Below, piece by piece: positions 26,179 through 35,577 of a stretch of DNA of 64,000 nt (position 1 is its first letter; each line of letters starts with the position of its first letter). Below the pieces are notes generated by a model. The model ran no database searches. It saw nothing but the letters and a program-made list of their open reading frames with translations, and was not told where the DNA came from. This DNA comes from JASSUD01 sp031963445. GTDB lineage: Bacteria; Pseudomonadota; Gammaproteobacteria; Burkholderiales; Burkholderiaceae. Location: NCBI GenBank assembly GCA_031963445.1, contig JASSUH010000001.1:310001-374000 (forward strand), written 5' to 3'. The translations under genes were made by a program, and so were the position numbers.

Positions 26179-26290
26179 GAGCTTGTTTACGATCTCAAAG
26201 AGAAGAGAGTTGAAAGGTTATTGGTAGTCATGTTGGGGTTCCTTCGTCACCCCAACACAACCCACTTTTGAAGATCCTGAACAGGTTCTC
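26179..26290. repeat. Type A element, compact copy 5
   Basis: GAGCTTGTTTACGATCTCAA...GGTAGTCAT, then a single GTTGGGGTTCC-ACCCCAAC arm (26232-26256) joined directly to ACAACCCACTTTTGAAGATC and the end CTGAACAGGTTCTCA. The second inner arm is missing, so this is an internal-deletion form. It lies immediately after the fsr-like gene. Confidence 0.82.
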
Positions 26291-26354
26291 AGACAAATCA
26301 TAAAATCGCGCACTTTCAGTATCTTCTGAAAGCACTTTTTGTGACGGACTACTT

Positions 26355-26828
26355 TTGATAGCGCAAAAAATTCCTGAATCCGCGCTGGTTGTCATCCACA
26401 CCTCAGCCCTTCAAGTCCTTTTGCTTGAGCGTACTGATCGACCAGGCTTTTGGCAGTCTGTGACAGGTTCCAAAGATTATTCTGACGAGCCTTTGTTAAA
26501 AACCGCGAGCCGCGAGGTGGCCGAGGAAACTGGCATTATCGTCGGTTGCGGTGAGGTGCCCTCTCACGCGTTGGTTGATTGGCAGCATCAAGTCACTTAT
26601 GAAATTTATCCACTGTGGCGACACCGCTATCCCCCTGAAGTCACGCATAATACTGAGCATTGGTTTGGCCTGACTGTACCTGCTGAGATCCAGGTTACGT
26701 TAGCTCCCCGTGAGCACACGTCCTATCTATGGCTACCTTATCAACTTGCTGCCCAACGCTGTTTCTCTCCTTCTAATCGAGCGGCCATTCTACAATTGCC
26801 TAAGCGCCTACCCTTCATCTCTGGCTAA
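26355..26828 (+). CDS. nudB: Dihydroneopterin triphosphate diphosphatase (Nudix)
   Basis: NudB removes pyrophosphate from dihydroneopterin triphosphate in folate synthesis. The Nudix box is GSKDYSDEPLLKTASREVAEETGI (about residues 37-60), with the REVAEETG core intact. The 157-residue length and the WQSVTGSKD and HTEHWFGL blocks match NudB. The start appears to be TTG at 26355 (MIAQKIPESALVV); no in-frame ATG exists near the conserved N-terminus and the ribosome-binding site is weak. The gene normally follows aspS; here the fsr-like gene and two repeats intervene. Confidence 0.87.
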   Translation: MIAQKIPESALVVIHTSALQVLLLERTDRPGFWQSVTGSKDYSDEPLLKTASREVAEETGIIVGCGEVPSHALVDWQHQVTYEIYPLWRHRYPPEVTHNTEHWFGLTVPAEIQVTLAPREHTSYLWLPYQLAAQRCFSPSNRAAILQLPKRLPFISG

Positions 26829-27285
26829 TCCTTCACCCCTTTCTTTACCCTTCCTTTTTTAGATTTTTCTGCCAATGCACCCGCTAATAGGCTGCTTGTT
26901 TAGCTACCGAGAGGCTGCAAATAATGTGTGCTCATTAGCGGTTTTCGCTGCTCTAGAGAAGCACTGAATTAGTTGCATGGGCCTTCGTCGCTAGCAGGTA
27001 ATTCAGCGCTTTTCTGGTATCAATTTGTCTCGTTAAGCCATCCTCTTCGCAAGGCAAATCAGCAAAACCATTTTTTCTTCTACTACGGCTTCTTCGTGGC
27101 CTAGCGTATTTCTTTAATCATTTGCAACGCATCTTCTCTCGCCTCAACACAACAAAAATAAAACCAGTGGACGAGAAAAAATGGCTGTTCATTAGAACTT
27201 GTTTAGGGAAAGCCTAAACAAGGTTCTTAGAGGAATATTTTGCTGCTAGTCACGGGTACCCTTGACCAATCTTTGGAGATTTTTT
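26829..27285. other. Intergenic region with type E and type B relics
   Basis: No gene is seen. At 26955-27015, AGAGAAGCACTGAATTA and TAATTCAGCGCTTTTCT form inverted arms of a short type E element. At 27195-27231 AGAACTTGTTTAGGGAAAGCCTAAACAAGGTTCT is a collapsed type B element retaining only its outer arms. Confidence 0.6.
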
Positions 27286-29070
27286 ATGGGGCAATATGTT
27301 GCGCCTGTGCGCGATATGCAATTCGTACTACACGAATTACTTAATGTTCAAAATGAATTCAGCCAATTACCTAACCACAATGAGTTGGACGCTGAGACCA
27401 TCGATCAAGCACTCGCTGAAGCGGGTAAATTTTGCGCAGACGTTCTTTTCCCATTAAATCGTAGTGGTGACGTAGAAGGCTGCACTTACCACGATGGCCA
27501 TGTCACCACGCCCAAAGGGTTTAAAGAAGCCTATCAAACATTTGTACAAACCGGCTGGCCATCATTGGCATGTAGCACCGAATACGGTGGGCAAGGTTTG
27601 CCACATGTAATTAACAACGCGCTCTATGAGATGCTGAATAGCTCCAACCAAGCTTGGTCATTGTATGCCGGACTCTCTCATGGTGCGTATGAATGTCTGT
27701 TTGCCCACGGCACAGAGGAGCAAAAGCGTGTTTATCTGCCTAAGCTCATTACTGGACATTGGACTGGCACAATGTGCCTGACCGAAGCGCACTGTGGCAC
27801 TGATCTTGGCCTATTGCGTACCAAAGCTGAACCTCAAGGCGATGACTCATATCACATTAGCGGTACCAAAATTTTTATTTCTAGCGGCGAACATGATCTT
27901 GCCGAAAACATTCTGCATTTAGTGCTTGCACGCTTACCTGATGCGCCAAAAGGCAGCAAAGGTATTTCGCTCTTTCTTGTGCCTAAATTTGTACCCGATG
28001 CAAACGGTGCATTAGGTGAGCGCAATCCAGTGCATTGCGCCGGGATCGAAGAAAAAATGGGGATTCATGGCAATGCGACCTGCGTACTTAATTTTGATGG
28101 CGCACAAGGCTGGTTAATTGGCGAGCCAAATAAAGGTTTGCAAGCGATGTTCGTCATGATGAATTCGGCACGCTTGGGCGTTGGTCTGCAAGGTTTAGGC
28201 ATGAACGAAATCGCTTATCAACAGGCGCTCGCTTATGCCAAAGAACGTTTGCAAATGCGCTCTCTGTCAGGCGCTAAAGCGCCGGAGAAAGCCGCTGACC
28301 CGATTATCGTGCACCCCGATGTGCGGCGTATGCTGCTAACTCAAAAAGCGTACAGTGAAGCAGGCCGTGCTTTTAGCTATTGGTTATCTTTGTTGCTTGA
28401 TAAAGAGAGGCATCATCCTGAGCAAAAGGTACGCGAAACATCAGCTGATTTAGTCGCTTTGCTAACTCCCGTTGTGAAAGCGTTCTTAACCGACAACGCT
28501 TGTGAATCCACTAATCTTGCTATGCAAATTTTTGGCGGACACGGCTACATCAAAGAATCGGGTGTCGAGCAATATGTACGCGATGCACGTATTAATACCA
28601 TCTATGAAGGCACCAACACCGTGCAATCGTTAGATCTGCTAGGGCGCAAAGTTTTAGGTGATATGGGTGCAAAACTCAAAAAGTTTGGTCGCCTGATTCA
28701 AGACTTTATTGAACAAGAAGGTCTGAAGCCGGAGATGCAGGAATTTATCGACCCTCTAGCGAAGCTCGGCGACGAAGTGAAAAAACTCACGCTAGAAATC
28801 GGCATGAAAGCTCTCAGTGATCCAGATGAAGTTGGCGCTGCAGCACCTGCTTACTTACGCATACTAGGGCACCTGGTATTCGCTTATCTATGGGCCAAGA
28901 TGGCACGCATTGCGCTGGATAAACAGGAATCTAATCTTCCTTTTTACCAATCCAAACTGGCGACAGCACGTTTTTATTTCGCGAAATTATTGCCAGAGAC
29001 AAGCTATTACTTGCAAGCGCTACGCGCTGGGGCAAAGTCATTGATGGAGTTAGAAGAAGCGCTGTTTTAA
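27286..29070 (+). CDS. Acyl-CoA dehydrogenase (about 594 aa, with C-terminal extension)
   Basis: A flavoenzyme performing the first step of beta-oxidation. The core has FAD and substrate blocks (CLTEAHCGTDLGLLRTKAEP; ISGTKIFISSGEHD; FGGHGYIKESGVEQYVRDAR) and the YEGTN motif, whose Glu is the usual catalytic base. The extra C-terminal 130 residues are typical of the AidB-like long ACADs found in proteobacterial beta-oxidation operons. I choose the ATG at 27286 (MGQYVAPVRDMQFVLHELL), preceded by TTTGGAGATTTTTT; an upstream TTG is less likely. It is followed by fadB-like and thiolase genes on the same strand. Confidence 0.95.
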   Translation: MGQYVAPVRDMQFVLHELLNVQNEFSQLPNHNELDAETIDQALAEAGKFCADVLFPLNRSGDVEGCTYHDGHVTTPKGFKEAYQTFVQTGWPSLACSTEYGGQGLPHVINNALYEMLNSSNQAWSLYAGLSHGAYECLFAHGTEEQKRVYLPKLITGHWTGTMCLTEAHCGTDLGLLRTKAEPQGDDSYHISGTKIFISSGEHDLAENILHLVLARLPDAPKGSKGISLFLVPKFVPDANGALGERNPVHCAGIEEKMGIHGNATCVLNFDGAQGWLIGEPNKGLQAMFVMMNSARLGVGLQGLGMNEIAYQQALAYAKERLQMRSLSGAKAPEKAADPIIVHPDVRRMLLTQKAYSEAGRAFSYWLSLLLDKERHHPEQKVRETSADLVALLTPVVKAFLTDNACESTNLAMQIFGGHGYIKESGVEQYVRDARINTIYEGTNTVQSLDLLGRKVLGDMGAKLKKFGRLIQDFIEQEGLKPEMQEFIDPLAKLGDEVKKLTLEIGMKALSDPDEVGAAAPAYLRILGHLVFAYLWAKMARIALDKQESNLPFYQSKLATARFYFAKLLPETSYYLQALRAGAKSLMELEEALF

Positions 29071-29230
29071 CGCTCTTTTCATCATTTCTTTGCCGTTCAT
29101 CAGTAATGAGGCTTAGGTCAAGTTGACTACCCATCACAAAAAAACTTGCATAAGAGGTGTCTATCTATCTGCAGATTAGATAGCCCTTCCCTAAGCCTCT
29201 CTTTCGTTTTCTTCCACCCAAGGAAAGTTT

Positions 29231-31663
29231 GTGACACATCTAATTATTCGCAAAGTAGCCGTACTTGGCGCTGGTGTTATGGGGGCACAAATTGCTGCGC
29301 ATTTAGTTAATGCGAGGGTGCCTGTCATCTTATTTGATTTACCAGCCCAAGAAGGTCCCAAAAACGCGATTGCTCAGCAAGCTATCGCTCATTTGAAAAA
29401 GCTTAAGCCTGCGCCATTGGGCCTCGTAGGGGACACTCAATTTATCGAGTGCGCCAATTATGAAGATGATCTGGAAAGGCTGAAGGAATGCGATTTAGTC
29501 ATCGAAGTGATTGCTGAACGAGTCGATTACAAGCATGATCTCTATCAGAAAATCGCGCCAGCGCTCTCCAACACTGCCATCTTAGTTTCCAATACTTCTG
29601 GTTTATCGATTACTGAGCTTGGCAAAGTTTTGCCTGCCGAACTCAAGGCACGTTTCTGCGGGGTTCACTTCTTTAATCCACCACGCCATATGCATCTGGT
29701 TGAATTAATTGCGACACCAGATACCAGTGCTGACTTATTAAATGGACTTGAAACATTTTTAAGCAACACGCTAGGCAAAGGTGTGGTGCGAGCCAAAGAT
29801 ACGCCCACTTTCATTGCTAATCGGGTCGGTACTTTCGCGATGCTGGCGGTCATGGCCGAAACAGAGAAGTTCGGCCTAAGCATAGATTTAGTGGATGATT
29901 TAACCGGCAAACGTTTAGGTCATCCTAAGTCAGCGACCTATCGCACGGTAGATATCGTAGGCTTTGATACTTGGTCTTACGTGATCAAAACGATGCGTGA
30001 CAACCTGCCTGATGATCCCTTTTCCCCGCTTTATCAAACGCCAGCCCTACTCACTAAGTTGCTTGATCAAGGGGCGCTGGGGCAAAAAAATGGAGCAGGG
30101 TTTTATAAAAAAGAAGGTAAAACGGTCACTGTATTTGATGCCAAGCTCAACGAATATGTCGCCAGTGATACCAAAGCGGATGCACTAGTAGATCGCATTT
30201 TGGCGCGCAGCAGTACTGAGCGATTAAAGCTATTACGCGAATCCACCCATCCACAAGCACAGTTTTTGTGGTCAATTTTCCGCGACATATTTCACTATGC
30301 TGCAGTCCACCTCGAGACCATTGCCAACAATGCACGCGATGTTGATTTAGCCATACGTTGGGGCTTTGGCTGGAGTGAAGGTCCATTTGAAACTTGGCAA
30401 GCCTCTGGTTGGCAGCAAGTCGCGCAATGGATTAAGGAGGATATTGAGGCCGGCAAAACCCTCTGCAGCACACCCTTACCTGCTTGGGTCTTTAGCGGCC
30501 CGGTGGCCGACCAAGGCGGGGTACACACCCCAGCCGGCTCATGGTCACCCATGGTGGGTGCGTTTGTCGCGCATAACAAAACAGGGGAGCAAGATAAGCC
30601 ATTATTTCGCACCTCACTGGTCGGAGAGCAGCAGAGCCATCCCGCTGAATACGGCAAAACCTTGCTTGAAACGAACGCTGTACGCATTTGGGTAGACCCT
30701 CGCCGCGCTGAGGATGATCTGGTGATCGTGTCATTTAAGACCAAATTGAACACAATTAGCCCAGAGGTACTAGATGGCTTAGTCCAAGCGATTGAGATAG
30801 CTGAGAAGGACTATAAAGGGTTAATCATTTGGCAACCCTCCTCTTTGCAAGCCGATGGCGCTTTCTCCGCAGGCGCTGATCTTAAGTCGCTGTTACCCAA
30901 ATTTATGGCAGGCGGCGGCGCCAGCCTTGTCGAAGCTGCGCTGGTTCAATTTCAACACACCATGCAGCGCTTGAAATATGCCCAAGTCCCTGTTGTCAGC
31001 GCTATTGCTGGACTCGCGCTCGGCGGCGGCTGTGAATTAGCACTGCACAGCGCCAAGCGAGTGGCACATTTTGAAAGCTATATGGGTTTAGTTGAAGTGG
31101 GCGTCGGCCTCTTACCGTCAGCCGGTGGTTTAAAAGAAATTGCGCTGCGTGCGGCTCAAATGGCGCAATGCACAAGCAAAAAAAGAGGCGATTTAATCGA
31201 GTTTTTACAAGGTTCATTCCAAAACGTAGCACTAGCAAAAGTCTCTGGCTCTGCTCTTGAAGCTCGTTCGATGAATTACCTCAAGGAAACGGACCCGATT
31301 ATTTTCAACCGTTACGAACTGCTCGAAATCGCCAAGCGCGAGGCACGCACAATGGCTGCAGCTGGTTGGCGACCGCCTTTCCGCCCGACTGGCATTCCTG
31401 TAGCAGGGAAAGCGGGGATTGCCGCGTTTAAGTCATATCTCGTCAATTTGTGCGAAGGCGGTTTTATCTCCCAACATGATTTACTCATCAGCAGCGCCAT
31501 TGCCGAAGCCATTTGTGGTGGAGCTGTCGAGGCAGGATCGTTGGTTGATGAAGAATGGTTGCTTAAGCTTGAACGCAAAGCCTTTGTTGAGCTAGCTGGG
31601 AACAGGAAATCTCAGGAACGGCTGATGGGTATGCTGCAAACCGGCAAACCCGTGCGTAACTAA
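29231..31663 (+). CDS. 3-hydroxyacyl-CoA dehydrogenase / enoyl-CoA hydratase (FadB/FadN-like)
   Basis: A bifunctional beta-oxidation enzyme of 810 residues. The N-terminal NAD-binding fold has GAGVMGAQIAAHLVNA (about residues 13-28). The dehydrogenase catalytic block is CGVHFFNPPRHMHLVELI (about 144-161), followed by two C-terminal dehydrogenase domains. A crotonase-like domain follows from about residue 490 (AFSAGADLKSLLPKF; IAGLALGGGCELALHS). This domain order (dehydrogenase first) is that of FadN-type proteins, the reverse of E. coli FadB. The start is GTG at 29231 after CCAAGGAAAGTTT. Confidence 0.95.
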   Translation: MTHLIIRKVAVLGAGVMGAQIAAHLVNARVPVILFDLPAQEGPKNAIAQQAIAHLKKLKPAPLGLVGDTQFIECANYEDDLERLKECDLVIEVIAERVDYKHDLYQKIAPALSNTAILVSNTSGLSITELGKVLPAELKARFCGVHFFNPPRHMHLVELIATPDTSADLLNGLETFLSNTLGKGVVRAKDTPTFIANRVGTFAMLAVMAETEKFGLSIDLVDDLTGKRLGHPKSATYRTVDIVGFDTWSYVIKTMRDNLPDDPFSPLYQTPALLTKLLDQGALGQKNGAGFYKKEGKTVTVFDAKLNEYVASDTKADALVDRILARSSTERLKLLRESTHPQAQFLWSIFRDIFHYAAVHLETIANNARDVDLAIRWGFGWSEGPFETWQASGWQQVAQWIKEDIEAGKTLCSTPLPAWVFSGPVADQGGVHTPAGSWSPMVGAFVAHNKTGEQDKPLFRTSLVGEQQSHPAEYGKTLLETNAVRIWVDPRRAEDDLVIVSFKTKLNTISPEVLDGLVQAIEIAEKDYKGLIIWQPSSLQADGAFSAGADLKSLLPKFMAGGGASLVEAALVQFQHTMQRLKYAQVPVVSAIAGLALGGGCELALHSAKRVAHFESYMGLVEVGVGLLPSAGGLKEIALRAAQMAQCTSKKRGDLIEFLQGSFQNVALAKVSGSALEARSMNYLKETDPIIFNRYELLEIAKREARTMAAAGWRPPFRPTGIPVAGKAGIAAFKSYLVNLCEGGFISQHDLLISSAIAEAICGGAVEAGSLVDEEWLLKLERKAFVELAGNRKSQERLMGMLQTGKPVRN

Positions 31664-31714
31664 ATGAGAAACCATAAATAGCCATTTGGCAGAGGCTCCC
31701 TAACGGGGCCTGTC

Positions 31715-32944
31715 ATGCCTACAACTTTTACTGATACAAGCAAGATGAGCCAACTATTGCAAGATGCCTATATCGTTGCGGCTACCCGCACACCAGTTGG
31801 GAAAGCACCGCACGGTGTATTTCGACATACACGCCCAGATGAATTATTAGTCCACACCATCAACGCAGCGTTGGCACAAGTGCCAACGCTTGATCCCAAC
31901 ATAATTGAAGACGCTATCATCGGTTGCGCCATTCCTGAGGCGGAGCAAGGACTCAATATTGCCCGCTCAAGCGTGCTCTTAGCTGGCCTGCCCCATACCA
32001 TTGCCGGCACTACCGTCAATCGCCTGTGCGCGTCTAGCCTCACTGCATTAGCGATGGCGGCTGATCGCATTCGCACGGGCGCTGCTGACGCGATTATCAC
32101 AGGCGGGGTCGAATCAATGAGCATGGTGCCGATGACAGGCAATAAGCTGTCACCGTCACCACATATCTTTGAAGATAAAGAAAATATCGGCATTGCCTAC
32201 GGCATGGGCTTAACCGCTGAAAAGGTTGCACAACGCTGGAAAATTAGCCGTGAGGCACAAGATCAATTTGCGTTTGAGTCACATCAAAAAGCGTTAAAAG
32301 CGCAAGCAAACGGCTCCTTTAGCGACGAAATTTCGCCTATCAGCATTGCTGAAGCATTTCCTGATCTCAAGCTCGGCGAAATTCACCACCATGCTCGTAG
32401 AGTAGCGGCTGATGAAGGGCCTCGCGCTGATACGTCGCTGGCCGCACTAGGTAAATTAAAATCTGTCTTTGCCGCAGCAGGCTCTGTCACCGCGGGTAAT
32501 AGCTCGCAGATGTCGGATGGCGCAGGCGCGTTGGTTTTGGTTTCAGAAAAAATTCTAAAACAGTTCAATCTCACCCCATTAGCGCGCTTTGTAAGTTTCG
32601 CCGTACGCGGTGTGCCGCCTGAAGTTATGGGTATTGGTCCAATTGAAGCGGTCCCAGTGGCACTACAAGCAGCTGGATTAAAGCAATATGAGATCGATTG
32701 GGTTGAATTAAACGAAGCTTTCGCGGCCCAATCACTTGCAGTCATTGAGCAGCTTAAGTTTGACCCCTCAAAGATTAATCCACTCGGTGGTGCTATCGCC
32801 TTGGGCCATCCACTTGGTGCGAGTGGCGCCATTCGCGCCACCACCGTGGTACATGCCCTACGCCGTCAGCGCTTGAAATACGGCATGGTCACCATGTGTG
32901 TTGGGGTTGGCATGGGAGCCGCGGGTATTTTTGAGCGGATGTAG
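31715..32944 (+). CDS. Acetyl-CoA C-acyltransferase (thiolase)
   Basis: The thiolase closes beta-oxidation by releasing acetyl-CoA. Catalytic residues are visible: the nucleophile Cys in TVNRLCASSLTALAMAADRI (about residue 102), the His in GGAIALGHPLGASGA (about 360) and the second Cys in MVTMCVGVGMGAAG (about 390). The start may be ATG 31715 (MPTTFTDTSKMSQ) or ATG 31745 (MSQLLQDAYIVAATRTPVGK); family alignment favours the second, and neither has a strong ribosome-binding site. It forms a beta-oxidation cluster with the two upstream genes. Confidence 0.94.
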   Translation: MPTTFTDTSKMSQLLQDAYIVAATRTPVGKAPHGVFRHTRPDELLVHTINAALAQVPTLDPNIIEDAIIGCAIPEAEQGLNIARSSVLLAGLPHTIAGTTVNRLCASSLTALAMAADRIRTGAADAIITGGVESMSMVPMTGNKLSPSPHIFEDKENIGIAYGMGLTAEKVAQRWKISREAQDQFAFESHQKALKAQANGSFSDEISPISIAEAFPDLKLGEIHHHARRVAADEGPRADTSLAALGKLKSVFAAAGSVTAGNSSQMSDGAGALVLVSEKILKQFNLTPLARFVSFAVRGVPPEVMGIGPIEAVPVALQAAGLKQYEIDWVELNEAFAAQSLAVIEQLKFDPSKINPLGGAIALGHPLGASGAIRATTVVHALRRQRLKYGMVTMCVGVGMGAAGIFERM

Positions 32945-33022
32945 GAAGTCGCACAAAGTCACAAAGAAGAGAAGTTTTAGAGGTGATCGGTAGTCATGTT
33001 GGGGTTCCTTCGTCACCCCAAC
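32941..33022. repeat. Type A element, left arm only, copy 6
   Basis: GGAAGTCGCACAAAGTCACAAAGAAG...GGTGATCGGTAGTCAT leads to a single GTTGGGGTTCC-ACCCCAAC hairpin (32998-33022). The flank GATCGGTAGTCAT is shared with copies 4 and 5. The right half is missing. It lies directly after the thiolase stop; the rest of the stretch to 33170 is AT-rich and featureless. Confidence 0.75.
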
Positions 33023-33170
33023 GTGCTGACCGACCACCCTTAAATTAAGGCTGTGGAATATAAATACCTAATTCCGAAATAAATACAGTAGACATTCTCA
33101 ACCAAATATGAGAAATTTATCCTATTAAGTTTAATATTTGTCTTAACGAAGATTGAGATGTTCAATCGGA

Positions 33171-33196
33171 AAAAGCATGGCAACGCTCATGCTTTA
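33171..33196 (-). terminator. Terminator of the thioesterase gene
   Basis: On the reverse strand AAAGCATG-AGCGTTGC-CATGCTTTTTC forms a hairpin ending in a T-run, 18 bases after the yciA-like stop codon. Confidence 0.75.
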
Positions 33197-33213
33197 TTGG
33201 GTAACGCTTTAAT

Positions 33214-33618
33214 TTAATCGAGCGGTGGCAATTCCCGAGGGAGATGGTTAGCATCCAGCGCGACATAAGTCAGCGTAGCTTCAGTCACTTTGATAATTTC
33301 ATTAGTCGTACGGAATCGCTCTGCGTAGACTTCAACGACGACGGTGATCGAAGTGCGGCCCGTTTTTATGATATCGGCATAAAAACTGAGTAAATCGCCA
33401 ACTGCTACAGGCTGCTTAAAGGTGAAAGAGTTAACCGCGACCGTCGCCAGCTTCCCGAGAGCGCGTCTACCGGCGGCAATGGTTCCAGCAATGTCGACTT
33501 GTGACATGATCCAGCCGCCAAACACGCTGCCATTAATATTGACATCCGCTGGCATTGGAACCATGCGTAATACAAGTGTCTTATCTTCGGGCAGTGAAAT
33601 TTCGGTTTCGGTCATCAT
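33214..33618 (-). CDS. Acyl-CoA thioesterase, YciA-like hotdog protein
   Basis: Hotdog-fold thioesterases hydrolyse acyl-CoA to free acid and CoA. The block PADVNINGSVFGGWIMSQVDIA carries the conserved Asn-Gly and the Asp expected for catalysis in YciA-type enzymes, and VNSFTFKQPVAVGDLLSFYA is the central strand region. I choose the ATG at 33618 (MMTETEISLPEDK), preceded by AAAAAAGGAAAT; a longer frame to 33648 ignores this site. Length 134 residues is normal for the family. It sits beside the beta-oxidation genes and could balance their CoA pools. Confidence 0.9.
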   Translation of the reverse strand: MMTETEISLPEDKTLVLRMVPMPADVNINGSVFGGWIMSQVDIAGTIAAGRRALGKLATVAVNSFTFKQPVAVGDLLSFYADIIKTGRTSITVVVEVYAERFRTTNEIIKVTEATLTYVALDANHLPRELPPLD

Positions 33619-33691
33619 ATTTCCTTTTTTAGTGGGGAGTGTTGTCAATTCTGCGACAATAGCGAACTTCCAACATAACGTTGGAAAAATT

Positions 33692-33725
33692 AACTATCGA
33701 CCACTTTAAGTGGTCGATAGTTTTT
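33692..33725. terminator. Isolated bidirectional terminator-like hairpin
   Basis: AACTATCGACCACTT and AAGTGGTCGATAGTT form a 15-bp perfect stem followed by TTT. It lies upstream of the thioesterase gene, not downstream of any gene now present, so it may belong to a lost gene. Confidence 0.6.
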
Positions 33726-33768
33726 AAAGCCTATGACAGAAAGTAATAAGCAAAGCCGGTAGTGTTTT

Positions 33769-33880
33769 TAAGAACCAGTTTAGGGTCTTTCTGGTAGCGT
33801 TTCGCCTTTGCTGCCAGTACAAATTGAGTACGACAAAGAAACGCAATGGCGCTAGCAAGAGCCTAAATAGGTTCTCAAGG
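33769..33880. repeat. Type B palindromic element, diverged copy
   Basis: AAGAACCAGTTTAGGGTCTTTC pairs with CAAGAGCCTAAATAGGTTCT. The inner arm GCGTTTCGCCTTTG/CAAAGAAACGC surrounds the core CCAGTAC-N7-GTACG. It occupies the gap before gdhA. Confidence 0.75.
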
Positions 33881-33981
33881 CATGGCTTAAGTACTTATGT
33901 TTTACGCTGTGAGCACAAAATTTATTGCCTCTTTACAAGAGGTTTTTACCCTATCACTTTTTCCGTCTGGCCGGAGAATTT

Positions 33982-35265
33982 ATGTCGCAACACAATGATA
34001 TTCCCTCCTATATGCAACCCACTGAATTGGGTCCTTGGAGTATTTACTTACAACAGATAGAGCGCGTTACGCCTTATCTGGGTTCTTTATCGCGCTGGAT
34101 TGATACGCTTAAGCGCCCTAAGCGCATCATGATTGTTGATGTGCCAATCGAGCTCGATAATGGAACGGTTGCCCACTTTGAAGGCTATCGCGTTCAACAC
34201 AATACTTCACGCGGCCCAGGTAAAGGTGGGGTGCGCTATCACCAAGATGTGACCCTTTCCGAAGTAATGGCACTCTCCGCTTGGATGTCAATTAAAAACG
34301 CTGCGGTTAATGTGCCTTTTGGTGGCGCCAAAGGGGGCGTACGTGTTGATCCACATACTTTATCGCGCGGCGAAATCGAACGTATCACACGGCGTTATAC
34401 GAGTGAGATTAACGTCATCATTGGTCCTAACACTGATATCCCAGCACCAGACGTCAATACGAACGAACAAATCATGGCGTGGATGATGGATACCTATTCC
34501 ATGAACCAAGGCCGCACGATAACCGGCGTAGTCACAGGCAAGCCGGTGGCACTCGGCGGCAGTCTTGGACGCCGCGAAGCGACGGGTCGCGGGGTTTTCG
34601 TGGTGGGCTGCGAGGCGGCGCGTCAACTTGGCTTAAGCATCCCTGGCACACGCGTAGGGGTACAAGGTTTTGGTAATGTGGGCAGCACGGCAGCACGGCT
34701 TTTCCAAGAAGCGCAATCAAAAATTATTGTGGTGCAGGATCACACCGGTACGATTTACCAGCCAGCCGGCCTTGAGGTCAACAAACTGATTGAACACGTT
34801 GAGCGCCACGGCGGTGTAGCCGGCTTTGAAGGTGCTGAAGCCATTCCGAACGAAGATTTTTGGCGCATTGAAACCGACATTTTGATTCCAGCGGCACTTG
34901 AGCGGCAGATCACTGAGAAAAACGCTTCCCAAATCAAAACCAAACTCATTATCGAAGGGGCGAATGGTCCAACTACGCCACAAGCAGATGATGAATTGAC
35001 TGAACGCGGCATCCTGATCGTTCCAGATGTGATTGCGAATGCAGGAGGCGTTACGGTTTCTTACTTTGAATGGGTGCAGGATTTCTCAAGCTTCTTCTGG
35101 AATGAAGATGAAATTAAGCAGCGCCTTGAACAATCGATGCGCGAAGCCTTTGCATCCGTATGGCAAATCGCCAGCGAACGCAAAGTATCAATGCGTACTG
35201 CAGCCTACATCGCAGCCTGTACACGTATCTTGATGGCCCGTGAAATGCGCGGACTTTATCCTTAA
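33982..35265 (+). CDS. gdhA: NAD(P)-dependent glutamate dehydrogenase
   Basis: Interconverts glutamate and 2-oxoglutarate plus ammonia. The N-terminal catalytic domain has GPGKGGVRYHQDVTLSEVMA and VPFGGAKGGVRVDP, with the substrate-binding lysines. The Rossmann domain shows GVQGFGNVGSTAARLF (about residue 220), and the C-terminal VIANAGGVTVSYFEWVQD block is typical. I choose the ATG at 33982 (MSQHNDIPSYMQ), preceded by GCCGGAGAATTT. The 427-residue length fits a hexameric Burkholderia GDH. It is followed by a glutamate/aspartate importer, so uptake and catabolism are linked. Confidence 0.96.
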   Translation: MSQHNDIPSYMQPTELGPWSIYLQQIERVTPYLGSLSRWIDTLKRPKRIMIVDVPIELDNGTVAHFEGYRVQHNTSRGPGKGGVRYHQDVTLSEVMALSAWMSIKNAAVNVPFGGAKGGVRVDPHTLSRGEIERITRRYTSEINVIIGPNTDIPAPDVNTNEQIMAWMMDTYSMNQGRTITGVVTGKPVALGGSLGRREATGRGVFVVGCEAARQLGLSIPGTRVGVQGFGNVGSTAARLFQEAQSKIIVVQDHTGTIYQPAGLEVNKLIEHVERHGGVAGFEGAEAIPNEDFWRIETDILIPAALERQITEKNASQIKTKLIIEGANGPTTPQADDELTERGILIVPDVIANAGGVTVSYFEWVQDFSSFFWNEDEIKQRLEQSMREAFASVWQIASERKVSMRTAAYIAACTRILMAREMRGLYP

Positions 35266-35302
35266 TTGATTTAAGAACCCACTCAGCATTTTTCGTAAGC
35301 GA

Positions 35303-35383
35303 GTTGGGGTTCCATATTTAATTAAATGAGTCCCCCCAACATCGACAAAAAATCGTAGGTTGGGGGGACGCAGGAACCCCAAC
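35303..35383. repeat. Type A element, diverged copy 7
   Basis: GTTGGGGTTCC...GTCCCCCCAAC and CGTAGGTTGGGGGGACGCAGGAACCCCAAC are inverted around a short AT-rich spacer. Substitutions are compensated between arms (GGGGGG with CCCCCC), suggesting the folded form is maintained. The wider element probably spans 35270-35456, with CGTGAACGGGCTTT as its right end. Confidence 0.75.
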
Positions 35384-35460
35384 GCGCAAACCAACAGCCT
35401 CTATTTAGGTCTTTTGATAGACCTGCTATAGGCTTTTAGAAAAATCGTGAACGGGCTTTA

Positions 35461-35547
35461 AAGAAGCACAGGATAAATCGCGAGCGAAGCTAATACGCTA
35501 GCGCTAACAGGAGACATAGCGCTTCTTGATTTATCCAACGCTTCTCT
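35461..35547. repeat. Type E palindromic element upstream of gltI
   Basis: AAGAAGCACAGGATAAATCG and the right end TGATTTATCCAACGCTTCTCT are imperfect inverted arms; the inner part AAGCTAATACGCTAGCGC is itself partly palindromic. It lies 30 bases before the gltI start codon. Confidence 0.65.
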
Positions 35548-35577
35548 AAAAATAAAAATTTTTTGTAAGGAACTTAT

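Noticed and set aside
32383..32844. A 153-codon minus-strand frame inside the thiolase gene
   Set aside because: It is antisense to conserved catalytic regions of the thiolase; such shadows are common in GC-balanced coding DNA.
35303..35383. Type A copies read as ordinary intrinsic terminators
   Set aside because: Hairpins are strong, but T-runs are absent, copies occur upstream of genes as often as downstream, and outer ends are conserved, so a repeat-element explanation fits better.
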